A stretch of 64,000 nt of DNA from Enoplolaimus lenunculus (Eukaryota > Nematoda > Enoplea > Enoplida > Thoracostomopsidae), in NCBI GenBank assembly GCA_030248215.1, contig JASANG010003388.1, positions 1 through 64,000 of the forward strand, given 5' to 3'. Below the pieces are notes generated by a model. That model saw only the letters and a list, made by a program, of their open reading frames with translations. It was not told the origin of the DNA and ran no database searches. Each line of letters begins with the position of its first letter. The stretch's first letter is position 1. Below, piece after piece: positions 35,801-44,856 of this stretch. The translations under genes and the position numbers were made by a program.

Positions 35801-38800
35801 GTTTAGGCGAAAGCCTACCAATTCATACAGCCTGACCCAATATATTAAACTGAAGCCTGAGACTAAATCTGAAGCTTAACCGTAATTCTTGATGAGCACA
35901 ATAATCTTTGTATTGCGCCGATATAAATTTTTGTTTTCGTGGGCAGAAACTTGTGACAACCATAGTTACTAGTTTCAGGGCAACAGTCAAAAATGTTATG
36001 GTGGAACTTGCAAGTTATTGTGAAGAACCCATTGGCGCAAATACTCAGTACCCGGGATTTGATGATTGGACGACTGTTGTTCCCGTTTGAATCAACCGTT
36101 TTTGATTGGTTAAAATTTCTTGCTACAAATATAACAAGCAGCCCCTAAAAGCGGCAAGGGAGACGGGGTAAACAAATACTCGAGCGAATTCTTTAAAGAA
36201 TTCTATTAATTACTCGAAATCAATTGAGCTAATATCCGCAGCAATTAGACATTTCGCGGCCGTAAAACTGTTAACCCTTTCGCTCAAAGACGTGAGAGCC
36301 TACTCGGGCTCGAGCATCAAGCTTCTATAGCTCAGTGGTCATAGTAAACGCCTCCCATCCGTGAGACTGTGGTTCAAATCTTACCTGGAAAATACATCTC
36401 ATATGAAATTGAAAATATTCATGTGAGAAAGGGTTAAGCAATAGCCTAAGATCAAGATTCAATGCTGAAGTTGAACTGGAACGCACCTAAATGACTCAAC
36501 CGTAATGGCAGTTTATCACTAAATTGCCGTCATTTCATTTAACTATATATCCTAGAAGGGAAGTTCTATTACACATTTTCTCTCTGCGAAAATTCTTGTT
36601 TTACGATAACGAAATTGGCGAGCCGAATGAAAAGACCTTAATTTTTGCGGCTTATGCTAAATTATCCGATTGCGCTTGTTATAGCTGCCTATTTGTGGAA
36701 TTGCTTCTGCCTGATAAAATGCGTGTGGATCTGTTTGAAACACGAGTGTCATCATGGGGGACATTGGGGGCCGTGCCCTCCTCCAAATTTGGCTGGAACC
36801 CCCAAAGGTCCAAAAGTAAACATCTTGAGATGCAATTGTAGGGCCGCCGCAAAATGATTCGGTGTTCCCGCCAAACTATAATTTTCTGCGGACGCCCCTG
36901 TTTTGAAATCTTAAACTTTCAGTACAACTTAACAATAGACCCATATTCTAAAATGTGTAAAGCACCATGAAACCAGTTAGTGATGGGTTTTCAAAATCAT
37001 GAAGTTCTATGGTTTCGGATGTCAAATTCTGCGCATAAGTAGAACAAATCAAATCTAAAAATACGATGCTGAATTTCAAAGCTCACCAATTACTGATTAG
37101 AAAGCTACATGACCAATCATCAGGGTGTTGTCGGATATCCGTTTTCCTTTCCGGTAAAATCGGTGTCAGTTTTCATTTTTCGTATAGAAGTACCGGAAAT
37201 TTTGTTATTTTTATGCTAAAATTAGTTGTAAATCCCAGATGGATCTCGCAATTTTTCACTACACATATGCTGTAATTATTCGATATGAAGTAAAAATTAT
37301 GAAATTCATCCAAAATCTAAGAAATATCGGTGCATAGACTATTTTTTCTTTAAAATATTACAAAGTTCGGTGAACTTTGGACACCTCAATTGCGGTGCCA
37401 GAAAAATATAACATCGTTGAAACTTTTGTACTTCAATATCCGTTTTACGCTTCCGTTATTTTTATTGTCGGTTTACACCCTGCCTATCAGCAACTTGTGA
37501 TAGGTGTTACTAACATTTAAAAATACAGCTATAGATCTGAAATACAAAATCGAAAAAATAAGATAACACCCACCGAAATTGGTGAGATCGAACCCACAAA
37601 CTGGGGATACGCAGTCCAGCACCTATACCACTCGACCACTGGGTCATGATGCAACTATTATAATACAAACATTTTAATAGTCCTACGCAAAACGTATATA
37701 TTATGTAATACACAATATACGTATCATTGATTCTAGGTGTAAAATTATGCAAATTTTAAACATTTAAAGATCAAAAATAGGTTTTTCAAAATCAGGGGGG
37801 TAAATAGGGGTTACTTTAGGGGGTCACATGTGAACCAACCCTCGAAAAAATTCAGTTCTTTTCCCTGTTGTTGAAAGCTAAATTTTTACAACTGTCATTT
37901 ACCCTAGAAAACCAAAATTTCATTAAATAAGTTGTAATTATCATTTTTGCATTTTACAAATTTGGTAAAATTTACACCCCGAACATCAACTGCTTTTAAT
38001 ACAGACGGCCTCCAGGCCGTCTCAAAAATACCTAAACCTGCAGCTAAGCCTAAGCATGAATGTGATGAAAGTGTACACGGGTCCGTAGCCAAGGGGGGAG
38101 CTAGGAGGGCTTAGCTCTTCCTGTAAAATTTTTGGCTCCCCTACACTGCAAAAAATGGGGAGTCAAAGTGACTCTCTCGGAAATAGACTTTTCTGACTAC
38201 ACAAACTGAGTCAAATTCGACTCCATCAGAGTCAAATTCGATTCACTATGTCGCACGTTTGACTCTGGCGGGGGCGAATTTGACTCAGTATGTGTAGTCA
38301 GGAAAAGCCTAATTCCGAGAGACTCAATTCGACTCACCATTTTTTACAGTACAGAAGACTTTCAATCTTTCTGGTAAGTCTTTGAAAACCCTTGAATGCG
38401 CCTCCTGAAAATTTATGGGGCCCCAGAGCACGATGAGCTGGCTACCGGCCTGAGTGTACAGGATCCAAAAATGTTGTTTACCCAAATTCCCGAGTACGAA
38501 AACGCCGCTGGCAACGACAGGACGCCTGTTCCAACCAAGCCCTTTGCGAGATTTATCATCGCTCGTGTATTGCTGAAATGAAATGGTCTCTACTGAAAAA
38601 ATTTCAGTCGAAGATCCTGTGTGGTTAATCGGAGCTCGCACGACGGACACTGTAATTTCCACTGAGTTGATCATAATTCAGAATGAGTTGAATTCACTCA
38701 GAAACGTGTCCTCTGAATTAGGCCATTTCAGAACTCAGAAGTCTGAATTGATTGAACTCATTGTGAGTTAATTGATCAACTTAGCCGGAATTAATCAGCC

Positions 38801-39939
38801 CAGAGCGAATTAATGTTTAGTTTATTAACTCAACCATAGCCAGAAATGACCAATTCGCCCTCTTAGTTGATTAATCAACTCATCAAAAACTGCAATTTTT
38901 AATTTTAGTTTCGATCCATGTTAAGAGCAGCTTGACCCTTCAGACCCCCCTAGAATTCACCATCGAGTTCAACGTTTTGTTTAAAACAGAAATCCAATCA
39001 AATTTGCGGTTGATACTGTAGTGACCCGAATAGGAGTTGGGGGGACTGATATTTATTTGGCCCCTCCAGAGGGTACCCCCATTGTTATTCGGTCGCGGAC
39101 TGTTATTTATTTTCAACCCACCCCCCGCCGCCCTTCGCCACTGACATATATGCGGTGTTGCATTTATTTGTTAAGTTAACCGTTTATTGGTCTTGAATTA
39201 AAAGCTTGAGCGATAATGCAAGGTTAAACTTAAGAATTACCTTCAAACTTAAGTATGTTTTAAAGTGTTGAACTCAACTTTATTTGGACCTGGGTCATTT
39301 ATGTGCTATAATTAAGGATAATTGACATTTATGTACTCTAATTATGGTTTAGAGGCTCTATCCGCTTACGGACTCTTATTAACGATACAGATTCCAATCG
39401 ATTGGGAGTCAAAATAAGGACCCCTGTTATTACCCCCTCTTATTCGAGTTACTACAGTACATTTACTCAACCTGAATCAGAAAATATGATTTTTCCAGCG
39501 TTGCTTTATTAGTCGTTATTCTCATAAATGTGTAAAAATAACAGGTAATTGCACAAAGCACCGGGGTTAAATTACAAAAAATAAATGTCAAAAATTATTT
39601 CGACCCACCGTCCTATTTACAGTCCCGTAGCCTGATCACCTTACTGCAAGTGACTCAAATCCTCAGGAAGGGCATACAAGGGTTTTCGTTGACGTACAAG
39701 CAAGGTTGAAAATTTTCTAGGGTGGGACAATATTTTCCAAGGGGGGGGGTGGTTGAGCACCTACAATATTAAGTTAATAAATATTTTAAAATTTAAAATT
39801 AATCATACCTGAGACCATGTTTGATATCACGCCGCTTTATCGGATGCTTCGCTGTTAGCTCTGGTAACCGTTCCGGATCCAGTTTTCCGTTTGTTACAGT
39901 TGGGATTGCTTTTTCATTATCCGAAGTTTGGTACGTCAT
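23857..39939 (-). CDS. SLC36-like (PAT family) amino-acid transporter, 10 exons
   Basis: A multi-pass proton-coupled amino-acid transporter of the plasma or lysosomal membrane (AAAP superfamily). Exons on the minus strand are 39939-39809, 38572-38482, 35258-35170, 32820-32731, 32650-32609, 32128-32044, 29154-28912, 26654-26473, 26198-26029 and 24116-23857. They sum to 1383 nt or 460 aa, and every phase matches. Landmarks: a hydrophilic N-terminus; first membrane helix with AKGLVGTGVLSLPAAF (about residues 53-68); VHCMQLVLNASHH; TLAQLGFCCAYIVFF; LFFGTVMFAFEAVNLILPLEN split across exons 7 and 8; ITYAVQFYVP; C-terminal helix to QQIAKKF. Length is normal for the family. The loop before exon 7 is shorter than in vertebrate members, so a micro-exon may be missing. 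The exon 4 donor (CC|GTTGGT) is weak but required by phase. The substrate cannot be told from sequence. Confidence 0.92.
24449..25236. mobile_element. 0.79-kb inverted-repeat element in the last SLC36 intron
   Basis: The ends GGTCCACAATAAGGAGTGAC and GTCACTCCTTATTGTGGACC are perfect inverted repeats extending about 36 bp inward through the TGGTGGAAAA region. The interior has several copies of the palindrome CAGTTTGCAAACTG and no coding frame. Confidence 0.85.
25593..25799. mobile_element. Family B MITE in SLC36 intron 9
   Basis: Ends ACTACAAAAAACGGGGAG and CACCATTTTTTGCAGTGTA, with internal GACTACACAAACTGAGT and its inverted partner. Confidence 0.85.
26678..26902. mobile_element. Family H element (TATTCTCAAATGTGTGTAGC)
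   Basis: Left GGGCCCGTATTCTCAAATGTG and right CATTTGAGAATACGGACCC are inverted, with inner inverted words CACCAGTTGATGATA and CTGATTATAGGTGCTATA. Confidence 0.8.
27160..27832. mobile_element. Cluster of element fragments in the SLC36 intron
   Basis: A half family B copy (27160-27247) is followed by a GGATTCGG-rich stretch to about 27730 ending GGTGCCACCCTGGG (hAT-like end), then the right half of a family A element ending GATCTTTACATGAGCC. Confidence 0.5.
27928..28078. mobile_element. Family A, subfamily 2 element (GTTACTTT ends)
   Basis: GGCCCATGTTACTTTAAGGG to CCCCTAAAAGTAACATTGGCC with a short TTAGGC core. Its ends differ from other family A copies, which read GTAAAGAWCAGGGGC. Confidence 0.75.
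28238..28451. mobile_element. Family B MITE
   Basis: CACTGCAAAAACTGTTGAGTCAAATTG to the inverted end TTTTGCAGTGTA, flanked by TA. Confidence 0.85.
28514..28710. mobile_element. Family A, subfamily 2 element
   Basis: GGGCCAATGTTACTTTTAGG to CCTTAAAGTAACATGGGC, with two (CCTAAG)n blocks. Confidence 0.8.
30068..30272. mobile_element. Family B MITE, right end lost
   Basis: The left end GCACTGCATAAAATGCTGAG and central motif are intact. The right terminus stops at GTCAATTTGACTAAAGGGTTAA without the CAGTGTA end. Confidence 0.75.
30787..31425. mobile_element. Family H element split by a nested hAT-like insertion
   Basis: The left half (CCCATATTCTCAAATGTGTG) and right half (ACACATTTGAGAACATGGGC) flank the insertion at 30959-31363. 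The host sequence repeats TTAGCGAG on both sides of the insert. Confidence 0.85.
30959..31363. mobile_element. hAT-like element with 8-bp target duplication
   Basis: The inverted ends are CAGGGTGCAACCGGAATTCCGG and the ATAATTCCGGTTGCACCCTG end. Both sides carry TTAGCGAG. The interior is rich in CCGGT words and non-coding. Confidence 0.9.
31588..32000. repeat. Decayed family G copy followed by a family K fragment
   Basis: ACCCTTTCTAACACGAATATTTTC and a GGATTTGAACACGTGACTC box mark the family G remnant. About 31835-32000 matches the family K words (GGTCACCTCGCTAGGGGG, CATTTAAAGGTTTTCAACGA). Confidence 0.55.
32311..32526. mobile_element. Family B MITE
   Basis: CTGCAAAAACTGGTGAGTCAAATTG to a diverged right end GACCATTTATTGCAATATG. 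Confidence 0.75.
32826..33257 (+). pseudogene. Small antisense ORF in SLC36 intron 3, interrupted by a transposon
   Basis: I do not recognise the product. 32826-32897 encodes 24 codons from an ATG that follows an in-frame TGA. A 175-bp family A element (32898-33072) with the target duplication ATAAATAT follows, then 33081-33257 encodes 58 codons and TAA. The two flanks share one frame across the duplication, so the uninterrupted form was one 82-codon frame. The insert plus duplication is 183 bp, but it contains an in-frame stop at about 33006-33008. The downstream part is protein-like (LPSLGALDKFKVRRPMNED and on to NHLYKDYT). AATAAA lies at 33288-33293, about 30 bp after the TAA, a fitting polyadenylation signal. 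It could instead be the 3' exon of a longer plus-strand gene. Confidence 0.5.
32898..33072. mobile_element. Family A element with perfect 8-bp target duplication
   Basis: GGCCCATGTATAGAACAG to CTGTTCCATACATGGGCC, flanked on both sides by ATAAATAT. The core has CCTAAG words. This is the cleanest evidence that family A uses 8-bp duplications. Confidence 0.92.
33398..34042. mobile_element. Two family C MITEs (ACTGTAAATT/GAGTTGATT)
   Basis: Copies at about 33398-33653 and 33770-34042. Each has a GAGTTAGTTATT segment, a TCTGATAGTCCTA centre and a AAATTTACAGTGTA right end, with internal inverted GAGTTGA words. Confidence 0.8.
34404..34615. mobile_element. Family B MITE
   Basis: TACACTGCAAAAAATGAGTC to GACTCGCCATCTCTTGCAATGTA; the central inverted half is intact. 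Confidence 0.85.
34780..35033. mobile_element. Family C MITE
   Basis: TACACACTGTAAATTCCAACG to ACTCACCAAAAAATTAACAGTG, with the TCTGATAGTCCTA centre. Confidence 0.8.
35410..35589. mobile_element. Family A element
   Basis: GGCCAATGTAAAGAGCAGGGGC to GCTCCTGATCTTTACATGAGCC, with a (CCTAAG)n core. Confidence 0.8.
35947..36090 (+). CDS. Candidate 3'-terminal exon, unknown protein, in SLC36 intron 2
   Basis: A pyrimidine tract and CAG (35944-35946) precede 47 codons and a TGA. The peptide is protein-like, including KNVMVELASYCEEP and PGFDDWTTVVPV. A second acceptor, TTTCAG, 31 bp further in would also keep the frame. I found no upstream exon and no AATAAA close by, so this may be a fragment or chance. 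It is antisense to the transporter. Confidence 0.3.
   Translation, partial: KLVTTIVTSFRATVKNVMVELASYCEEPIGANTQYPGFDDWTTVVPV
36273..36437 (+). mobile_element. Family G element, plus orientation
   Basis: Inverted ends TAACCCTTTCGCTC and ATTCATGTGAGAAAGGGTTA. The plus strand carries CTATAGCTCAGTGGTCATAG and GTGGTTCAAATCTTACC as A- and B-box-like segments. Confidence 0.75.
36757..36870. repeat. Family L repeat
   Basis: GGGGGACATTGGGGGCCGTG, TCCAAATTTGGCTGG and AAAAGTAAACATCTTGAGATG recur with changes at 55848-55985. The boundaries are unclear. Confidence 0.5.
36940..37520. mobile_element. Family H element split by a second hAT-like insertion
   Basis: The family H half starts at ATATTCTAAAATGTGTAAAG. 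An insert at about 37122-37490 has CAGGGTG and CACCCTG ends. The flanks CCAATCAT and CCTATCAG are an imperfect 8-bp duplication. The insert shares GATATCCGTTTTCC and TTCCGGTAAAATCGG words with sequence in the giant inverted repeat. Confidence 0.65.
37541..37650 (-). other. tRNA-like sequence (Ser/Leu-type A box), probably a pseudogene
   Basis: The minus strand reads CCCAGTGGTCGAGTGGTATAGG (A-box-like), CTGGACTGCGTATCC (anticodon-arm-like) and GTGGGTTCGATCTCACC (B box and T arm). The T arm pairs but the acceptor and anticodon stems are poor, so I do not call a functional tRNA. Confidence 0.45.
38142..38355. mobile_element. Family B MITE between SLC36 exons 2 and 3
   Basis: TACACTGCAAAAAATGGGGAG to TCACCATTTTTTACAGTACA, with both inner halves present. 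Confidence 0.85.
38648..38895. mobile_element. Family C MITE next to SLC36 exon 2
   Basis: GACACTGTAATTTCCACTGAG to ACTCATCAAAAACTGCAATTT. It begins only about 75 bp upstream of the exon 2 acceptor. Confidence 0.65.
39015..39461. mobile_element. Family D element (TAGTGACCCGAATA ends) in SLC36 intron 1
   Basis: TACTGTAGTGACCCGAATAG to TTATTCGAGTTACTACAGTA, inverted and flanked by TA. The interior shares the TCAACCCACCCCC and GGCCCAAATAAAG-type words with 62679-63111. Confidence 0.85.
39630..39760. repeat. Family K fragment
   Basis: CAGGAAGGGCATACAAGG and ACTTACAAGCAAGGTTGAAAAT-type words shared with 47060-47225, 54105-54290 and 61250-61400. Confidence 0.5.
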
Positions 39940-40231
39940 GACGGCGATTCGAACAAATACTAAATATCTACCGTGCGGACCCTACCCACGGACCTTAAAT
40001 TTTCTAACATTATTTAATAAATCAGCACTGTTTTGCGCGAGAGACTGGCCTATGCGACGACAAACGAGAATGATCGCACCCACAGGTGAAAATATTTCGC
40101 CAGAAAAACGAATTGGGCCATAAAAGCCTGAATCCCGTTCAGGTTTTCACGTCTTGTGGAGATTTTGCACTACGCATTAATTTATTAAATACTGCGCTTT
40201 GTACATGGGTTCGCAAACACAGCGGAATTGG

Positions 40232-40606
40232 TCTTACACTGTAAATCAAAATGAGTTCATTGATCGATTCAGACGGAATGTTAGTTATTTCTGAGTTAAT
40301 AACAGTAAACTTTAACTCACTCTGAGTTAAGTTGATTCGCACTCTGAGTCAAGTTGACTCTGGCTTAGTTGATTAAATCAGAATGACTTGAATGAACTCA
40401 AAACTCTGAATTCTGATAGTCCTAATTCAGATTGAGTGATTCAACTCATTCTGAGTTAAAACCAACCCACTGAAATTGGGAAAATTGGCTAATTAATCAG
40501 AATAAAGCTGAATGAATCAACCCAGAATTGTGAGTTCTGATAGTTCAAGATTGAGTAATTTACCTCATTCTGAGTTAAAATCAACTAACTGGAATTTACA
40601 GTGTAG
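40232..40606. mobile_element. Family C MITE with internal duplication
   Basis: TACACTGTAAATCAAAATGAG to GGAATTTACAGTGTA. The TGAGTTCTGATAGT...TCATTCTGAGTTAAAA half occurs twice, making it longer than the other copies. It lies upstream of SLC36 exon 1. Confidence 0.8.
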
Positions 40607-40872
40607 CATACTCTATGCGAGAAAGGATTAAACACGTTGCTTCGATTCATAAGCGAAAAAATAATTGTCAAAAATATACTGTAAATAACTTATTCAGAAC
40701 TAAAAAAGGTTTATTGCTACGGAAGCGTGCCTTTAATAACTGATAATGCACTAACGGTTGCAAAAAAACATTAAAAACTTACTTATAATCTAATTGCAAG
40801 TTGAAGCTTATTGCAAACTGATTGTTTGAGTACATTTTGCGATAACAGTAACCAAAAAAGTTTCGATGTAAA

Positions 40873-41076
40873 CGCCAATGTAAAGAACAGGGGCGGAACA
40901 GTATTATAAGCATACTCCTAAGCTTACGCCTAAGCCTGAACCTAAACGTAAGAACGAGCATATTCCTAAGCCTAAGCCTAAGCCTAAACCAAGCAAAAAA
41001 ATTAGTCTAAAGCTAAAGCTTACTTTATTGCAGTCTCACAGAAAAACGTTCCGACCCTGATCTTTACATGGGACGA
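40873..41076. mobile_element. Family A element with target duplication
   Basis: GCCAATGTAAAGAACAGGGGC to GATCTTTACATGGGAC, flanked by GATGTAAA on both sides. The core is (CCTAAG)n. Confidence 0.85.
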
Positions 41077-41179
41077 TGTAAAAACAAGCGAAGCCTAAAA
41101 TATGTCAAAAAGTCATTAAGGATTAAGCTTAAGATTTCGTTTTACGGCGTTGCTTATAGGACATCTCGTGAATGCCGTC

Positions 41180-41960
41180 TAAAGGATTAAGACAAGGTTA
41201 CTTTTACGCACCTAAGCCTAAATAATGCCGTCTAAAGGATTAAGACAAGGTTACTTTTACGCGCCTAAGCCTAAATAATGCCGTCTAAAGGATTGAGACA
41301 AGGTTACTTTTACGCGCCTAAGCCTAAATAATGCCGTCTAAAGGATTAAGACAAGGTTTATTTTTACGCGCCTAAGCCTAAATAATTCCGTCTAAAGGAT
41401 TAAGACAAGGTTATTTTTACGCGCCTAAGCCTAAATAATGCCGTCTAAAGGATTAAGACAAGGTTATTTTTACGCGCCTAAGCCTAAATAATGCCGTCTA
41501 AAGGATTAAGACAAGGTTACTTTTACGCGCCTAAGCCTAAATAATGCCGTCTAAAGGATTAAGACAAGGTTATTTTTACGCGCCTAAGCCTAAATAATGC
41601 CGTCTAAAGGATTAAGACAAGGTTACTTTTACGCGCCTAATCCTAAATAATGCCGTCTAAAGGATTAAGACAAGGTTATTTTTAGGCGCTTAAGCTAAAA
41701 AAAGGCGTTTTAGGTAAGACAGGTTTATTTTTACGCGCCTAAGCCTAAATAATGCCGTCTAAAGGATTAAGACAAGGTTACTTTTACGCCCTAACCTAAA
41801 TAATGCGTCTAAAGGAAAGACAAGGTTATTCCGGCACCTAAGCCTAAATAATGCCGTCTAAAGGATTAAGACAAGGTTACTTTTACGCGCCTAAGCCTAA
41901 ATAATGCCGTCTAAAGGATTAAGACAAGGTTACTTTTACGCGCCTAAGCCTAAATCTAAG
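41180..41960. repeat. 53-bp minisatellite, about 14 units
   Basis: The unit is TAATGCCGTCTAAAGGATTA, AGACAAGGTTACTTTTACGC, GCCTAAGCCTAAA. Each unit contains two TTAGGC-type hexamers. The middle units (about 41690-41840) are degenerate, while the rest are nearly identical. It directly follows a family A element. Confidence 0.93.
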
Positions 41961-42280
41961 CGAACATCTTAGCTATGCGACCAGAGGCGTTCGCGGAAAC
42001 TTACAATTTGGGGGGCACTAAATAATTTTATGGGGCCCCCTACAACTGTAATTCAAGAATGTTTACATTTAGTATGCGTCTATTTAAGGGAAGCACCAGC
42101 TTAATTTGAGGTGGAAAAAGCGTCCGATGCCTCCCTGTGGGGTCGTTTTTGGATATTAATTTATTGAAACATGTTCTGTACATGGGTTATTTACTTAAAA
42201 GAGTAAGCAATGACCATAAAAGCATCATAAACAATCTTTGAAACCTTACTGAAAATCGTATACCTTGCAAGCCTGCGGCG

Positions 42281-42563
42281 ATGGCCAATGTAAAGAACAG
42301 TGGCGGAACAGTATTGTAAGCATATTCCTAAGCCTAAGTCTAAGTCTAAGCCTAAACCTAAACCTAAGTGTAAGACTGAGCATATTGCTAAGCCTAAGCC
42401 TAAGTCTAAGCCTAAGCCTAAACCTAAGCGTAAGACTGAGCATATTCCTAAGCCTAAGCCTAAGCGTAAGCCTAAGCCAAGCAAAAAATTGAGTTTGAAG
42501 TTAATGCTTATTCTATTCTAGTCCCACAGAAAAACGTTCCGCTCCTGATCTTTACACGGGCCG
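42281..42563. mobile_element. Family A element with three TTAGGC blocks
   Basis: GGCCAATGTAAAGAACAGTGG to GATCTTTACACGGGCC. The core has three (CCTAAG)n runs, each separated by AAGACTGAGCATATT-type spacers. The Lys-Pro/Ser-Leu frames inside are artefacts. Confidence 0.85.
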
Positions 42564-42673
42564 CGGCTATGAAGGACCTTAATCTTAAGCCTAAGTCTAA
42601 AATTAACTCATATATCATCTGCCGTCTGCGTATAGACCAATCAAAGTTAAGAGCTGTATTCTCAAAAGGGTAT

Positions 42674-42854
42674 AGCATATACAGTGGCGGATCCAGGATC
42701 TCTAAATGGGGGGCCAAAATTTCACAGGTAATAAACTTACTTTTGACCCATACACAAACCACGAACTATTGTCACAAAATTGCTATATAATCTTTGTCGA
42801 GATGCTGTTGGGGGGGCACAGCCGGGGTGGCCCCCCCATGGATCCGCCATTGAG
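42674..42854. mobile_element. Family J element (GGCGGATCC ends)
   Basis: AGTGGCGGATCCAGGATCTC to CCCCCATGGATCCGCCATTG, inverted. The reverse-oriented copy at 57927-58098 shares its whole interior. Confidence 0.85.
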
Positions 42855-43022
42855 CATATATCACCAGCTGATGATAGGTTTTGTAGCTTTCGAACCAGCC
42901 AATGGCGAGGTTCCAAATTTAGCGCAGTTTTTCCATTTTATTTGTTCTACTTTTAGTTTGTCAGTCTGAAATCCTATCGCTAATTGGTGACAGATGCTGT
43001 ACAAATTTGAGAATATGCGTTT
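42855..43022. mobile_element. Right part of a family H element interrupted by family J
   Basis: GCATATATCACCAGCTGATGATAGG to AAATTTGAGAATATGCG. The left end (CTGTATTCTCAAAAGGGTATAGC) lies before 42674, so family J has inserted into it. Confidence 0.7.
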
Positions 43023-43144
43023 AAGTATGACAACAAACCGTATTACAATGTTTGTTGTTGCGGTAAAACATTTCTGAGCCACGCGCCGACATGCGGCACC
43101 GAACGCTGCCGTTCGTCGCCACATGACGGCACGTGGCTGGCGCC

Positions 43145-43670
43145 GCGAATCACAAATAAAAGTGAAATTTAGATAAGACGCGCCGCGGGCGGCATATCAA
43201 AAACTAATTTGCTTAAGACGCGCCGCGGGCGTCATATCAAAAACTAATTTGCTTAAGACGCGCCGTGGGCGTCATATCAAAAACTAATTTGCTTAAGACG
43301 CGCCGCGGGCGTCATATCAAAAACTAATTTGCTTAAGACGCGCCGCGGGCGTCATATCAAAAACTAATTTGCTTACGACGCGCCGCGGGCGTCATATCAA
43401 GAACTAATTTGCTTAAGACGCGCCGCGGGCGTCATATCAAAAACTAATTTGCTTACGACGCGCCGCGGGCGTCATATCAAGAACTAATTTGCTTAAGACG
43501 CGCCGCGGGCGTCATATCAAAAACTAATTTGCTTAAGACGCGCCGTGGGCGTCATATCAAAAACTAATTTGCTTAAGACGCGCCGCGGGCGTCATATCAA
43601 AAACTAATTTGCTTAAGACGCGCCGCGGGCGTCATATCAAGAACTAATTTGCTTAAGACGCGCCGCGCCC
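43145..43670. repeat. 40-bp GC-rich minisatellite, about 13 units
   Basis: The unit is AAGACGCGCCGCGGGCGTCA, TATCAAAAACTAATTTGCTT. Unit variants (AAGACG/ACGACG, AAAAAC/AAGAAC) alternate in pairs, suggesting amplification of multi-unit blocks. After it, GACGCGCCGCGCCCTGTCAC and an inverted AAATTATTTTTTGATATGACG close the array. Confidence 0.93.
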
Positions 43671-43803
43671 TGTCACACAGCGCGTCTTATGCAAATTATT
43701 TTTTGATATGACGCAACCTTGTCGTACGCCGTCGAACGGTAGTTTGGTTTACAAGAACGCGTTCTATTTCTTTAAATTTCAAAGAAATTCTGTTCCAAGT
43801 TTA

Positions 43804-43946
43804 GGCCCTTGTATAGACCAGGGCCGGTTCGTTTTCCGGAGGGGCTGACTAATTTTTTTGCTTAGGCTTACGCTTAGGCTTAGGCTTAGGCTTAGGCTTA
43901 GTAATATGCTTATAATACTGTTCCGCCCCTGTTCTTTACATTGGCC
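43804..43946. mobile_element. Family A element
   Basis: GGCCCTTGTATAGACCAGGGC to CCCCTGTTCTTTACATTGGCC with a (TTAGGC)n core. The two ends belong to different end variants, so it may be a hybrid copy. Confidence 0.75.
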
Positions 43947-43949
43947 GGA

Positions 43950-44855
43950 TTTTATGGCAGACGACGTCCGAAATAAACTTTATTAATAACGCAACGGCAA
44001 ACCGTTACCAATGATGCAATAAGGCAGGATTTCGAACGGACAAATATCATTCACACTAGACACCGAATAATTTTACCGTCAATCACTCTCGTCCAGACTA
44101 TGGCTGGCTCTTCGAGTAACAAACAATGTTTCTGGTTGGGAACAACAAACTAGGATACCTAAAAAGGAACCGAAGCTTCCTGGCACGCGTCTGGCAGCGG
44201 TCTGTCAATGCGTAGGCCAGCAGTCAGAAATGCGACCAAGAAACCAGATAAACTCATCTCAGTCCTTCAATAGTTAAGTTGAAGTCCATCAACAAAACTT
44301 TCAATCTCACTTTTATAAAGTCATTCGAAATTCTTGCTTGTACAACCCCATCCTGAACACTGTTCTACTCGATGTTGAGCTGGCTACAGGCATGCGTGTA
44401 CGCCCCTGTATCGCAAAAGCCTTACCACACCGTCCACACGTCTTCTACGATGCGGTTCGCTCGCTTTGTCGACCCAAACCGAGGCTTTAATGTCGCTTGG
44501 CCCCCGAAAAGTATATAAATGTGCTTCGGTGTTTTGAATTTGAGTATTTTTTAAGTTCATTTCTGGACATCTCTTTTGCGTCAACTCGTGTGTTTATATT
44601 TTTATTATGGCAAACCCAAACCTGTGTGAGTCTAAATATTGACTTTTTGTTATATTAAGAATAGACTTTGTATAAGAAGCGTAGCCGGTTCATTTTTCGA
44701 CCTACCCGTCAAATCTAAGTGGGGTAAACGTTTCCACGCTTAGAGGACCAATTTGTTCTACCCACCCCTGAGTTGAGAACAACTACTGTCGAAATATGCC
44801 TTGTTCACGCCGTTATATATTCAATGTAGTTGATATCTACTGTGACCCGAATAAG
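43950..44855. other. Unassigned stretch with a TATA-like box
   Basis: No exon or repeat family is supported. AGTATATAAATGTGC at about 44510 resembles a TATA box and lies upstream of a short plus-strand region starting near 44608 (ATGGCAAACCC), but no significant frame follows. Confidence 0.3.
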
Positions 44856-44856
44856 G

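Noticed and set aside
38324-38674. 116-aa minus-strand frame overlapping SLC36 exon 2
   Set aside because: A different frame from the true exon; it runs through a family B end and is explained by the transporter exon and the MITE.
44384-44584. 66-aa Arg-rich minus-strand frame
   Set aside because: No family features, and its start codon and context are weak.
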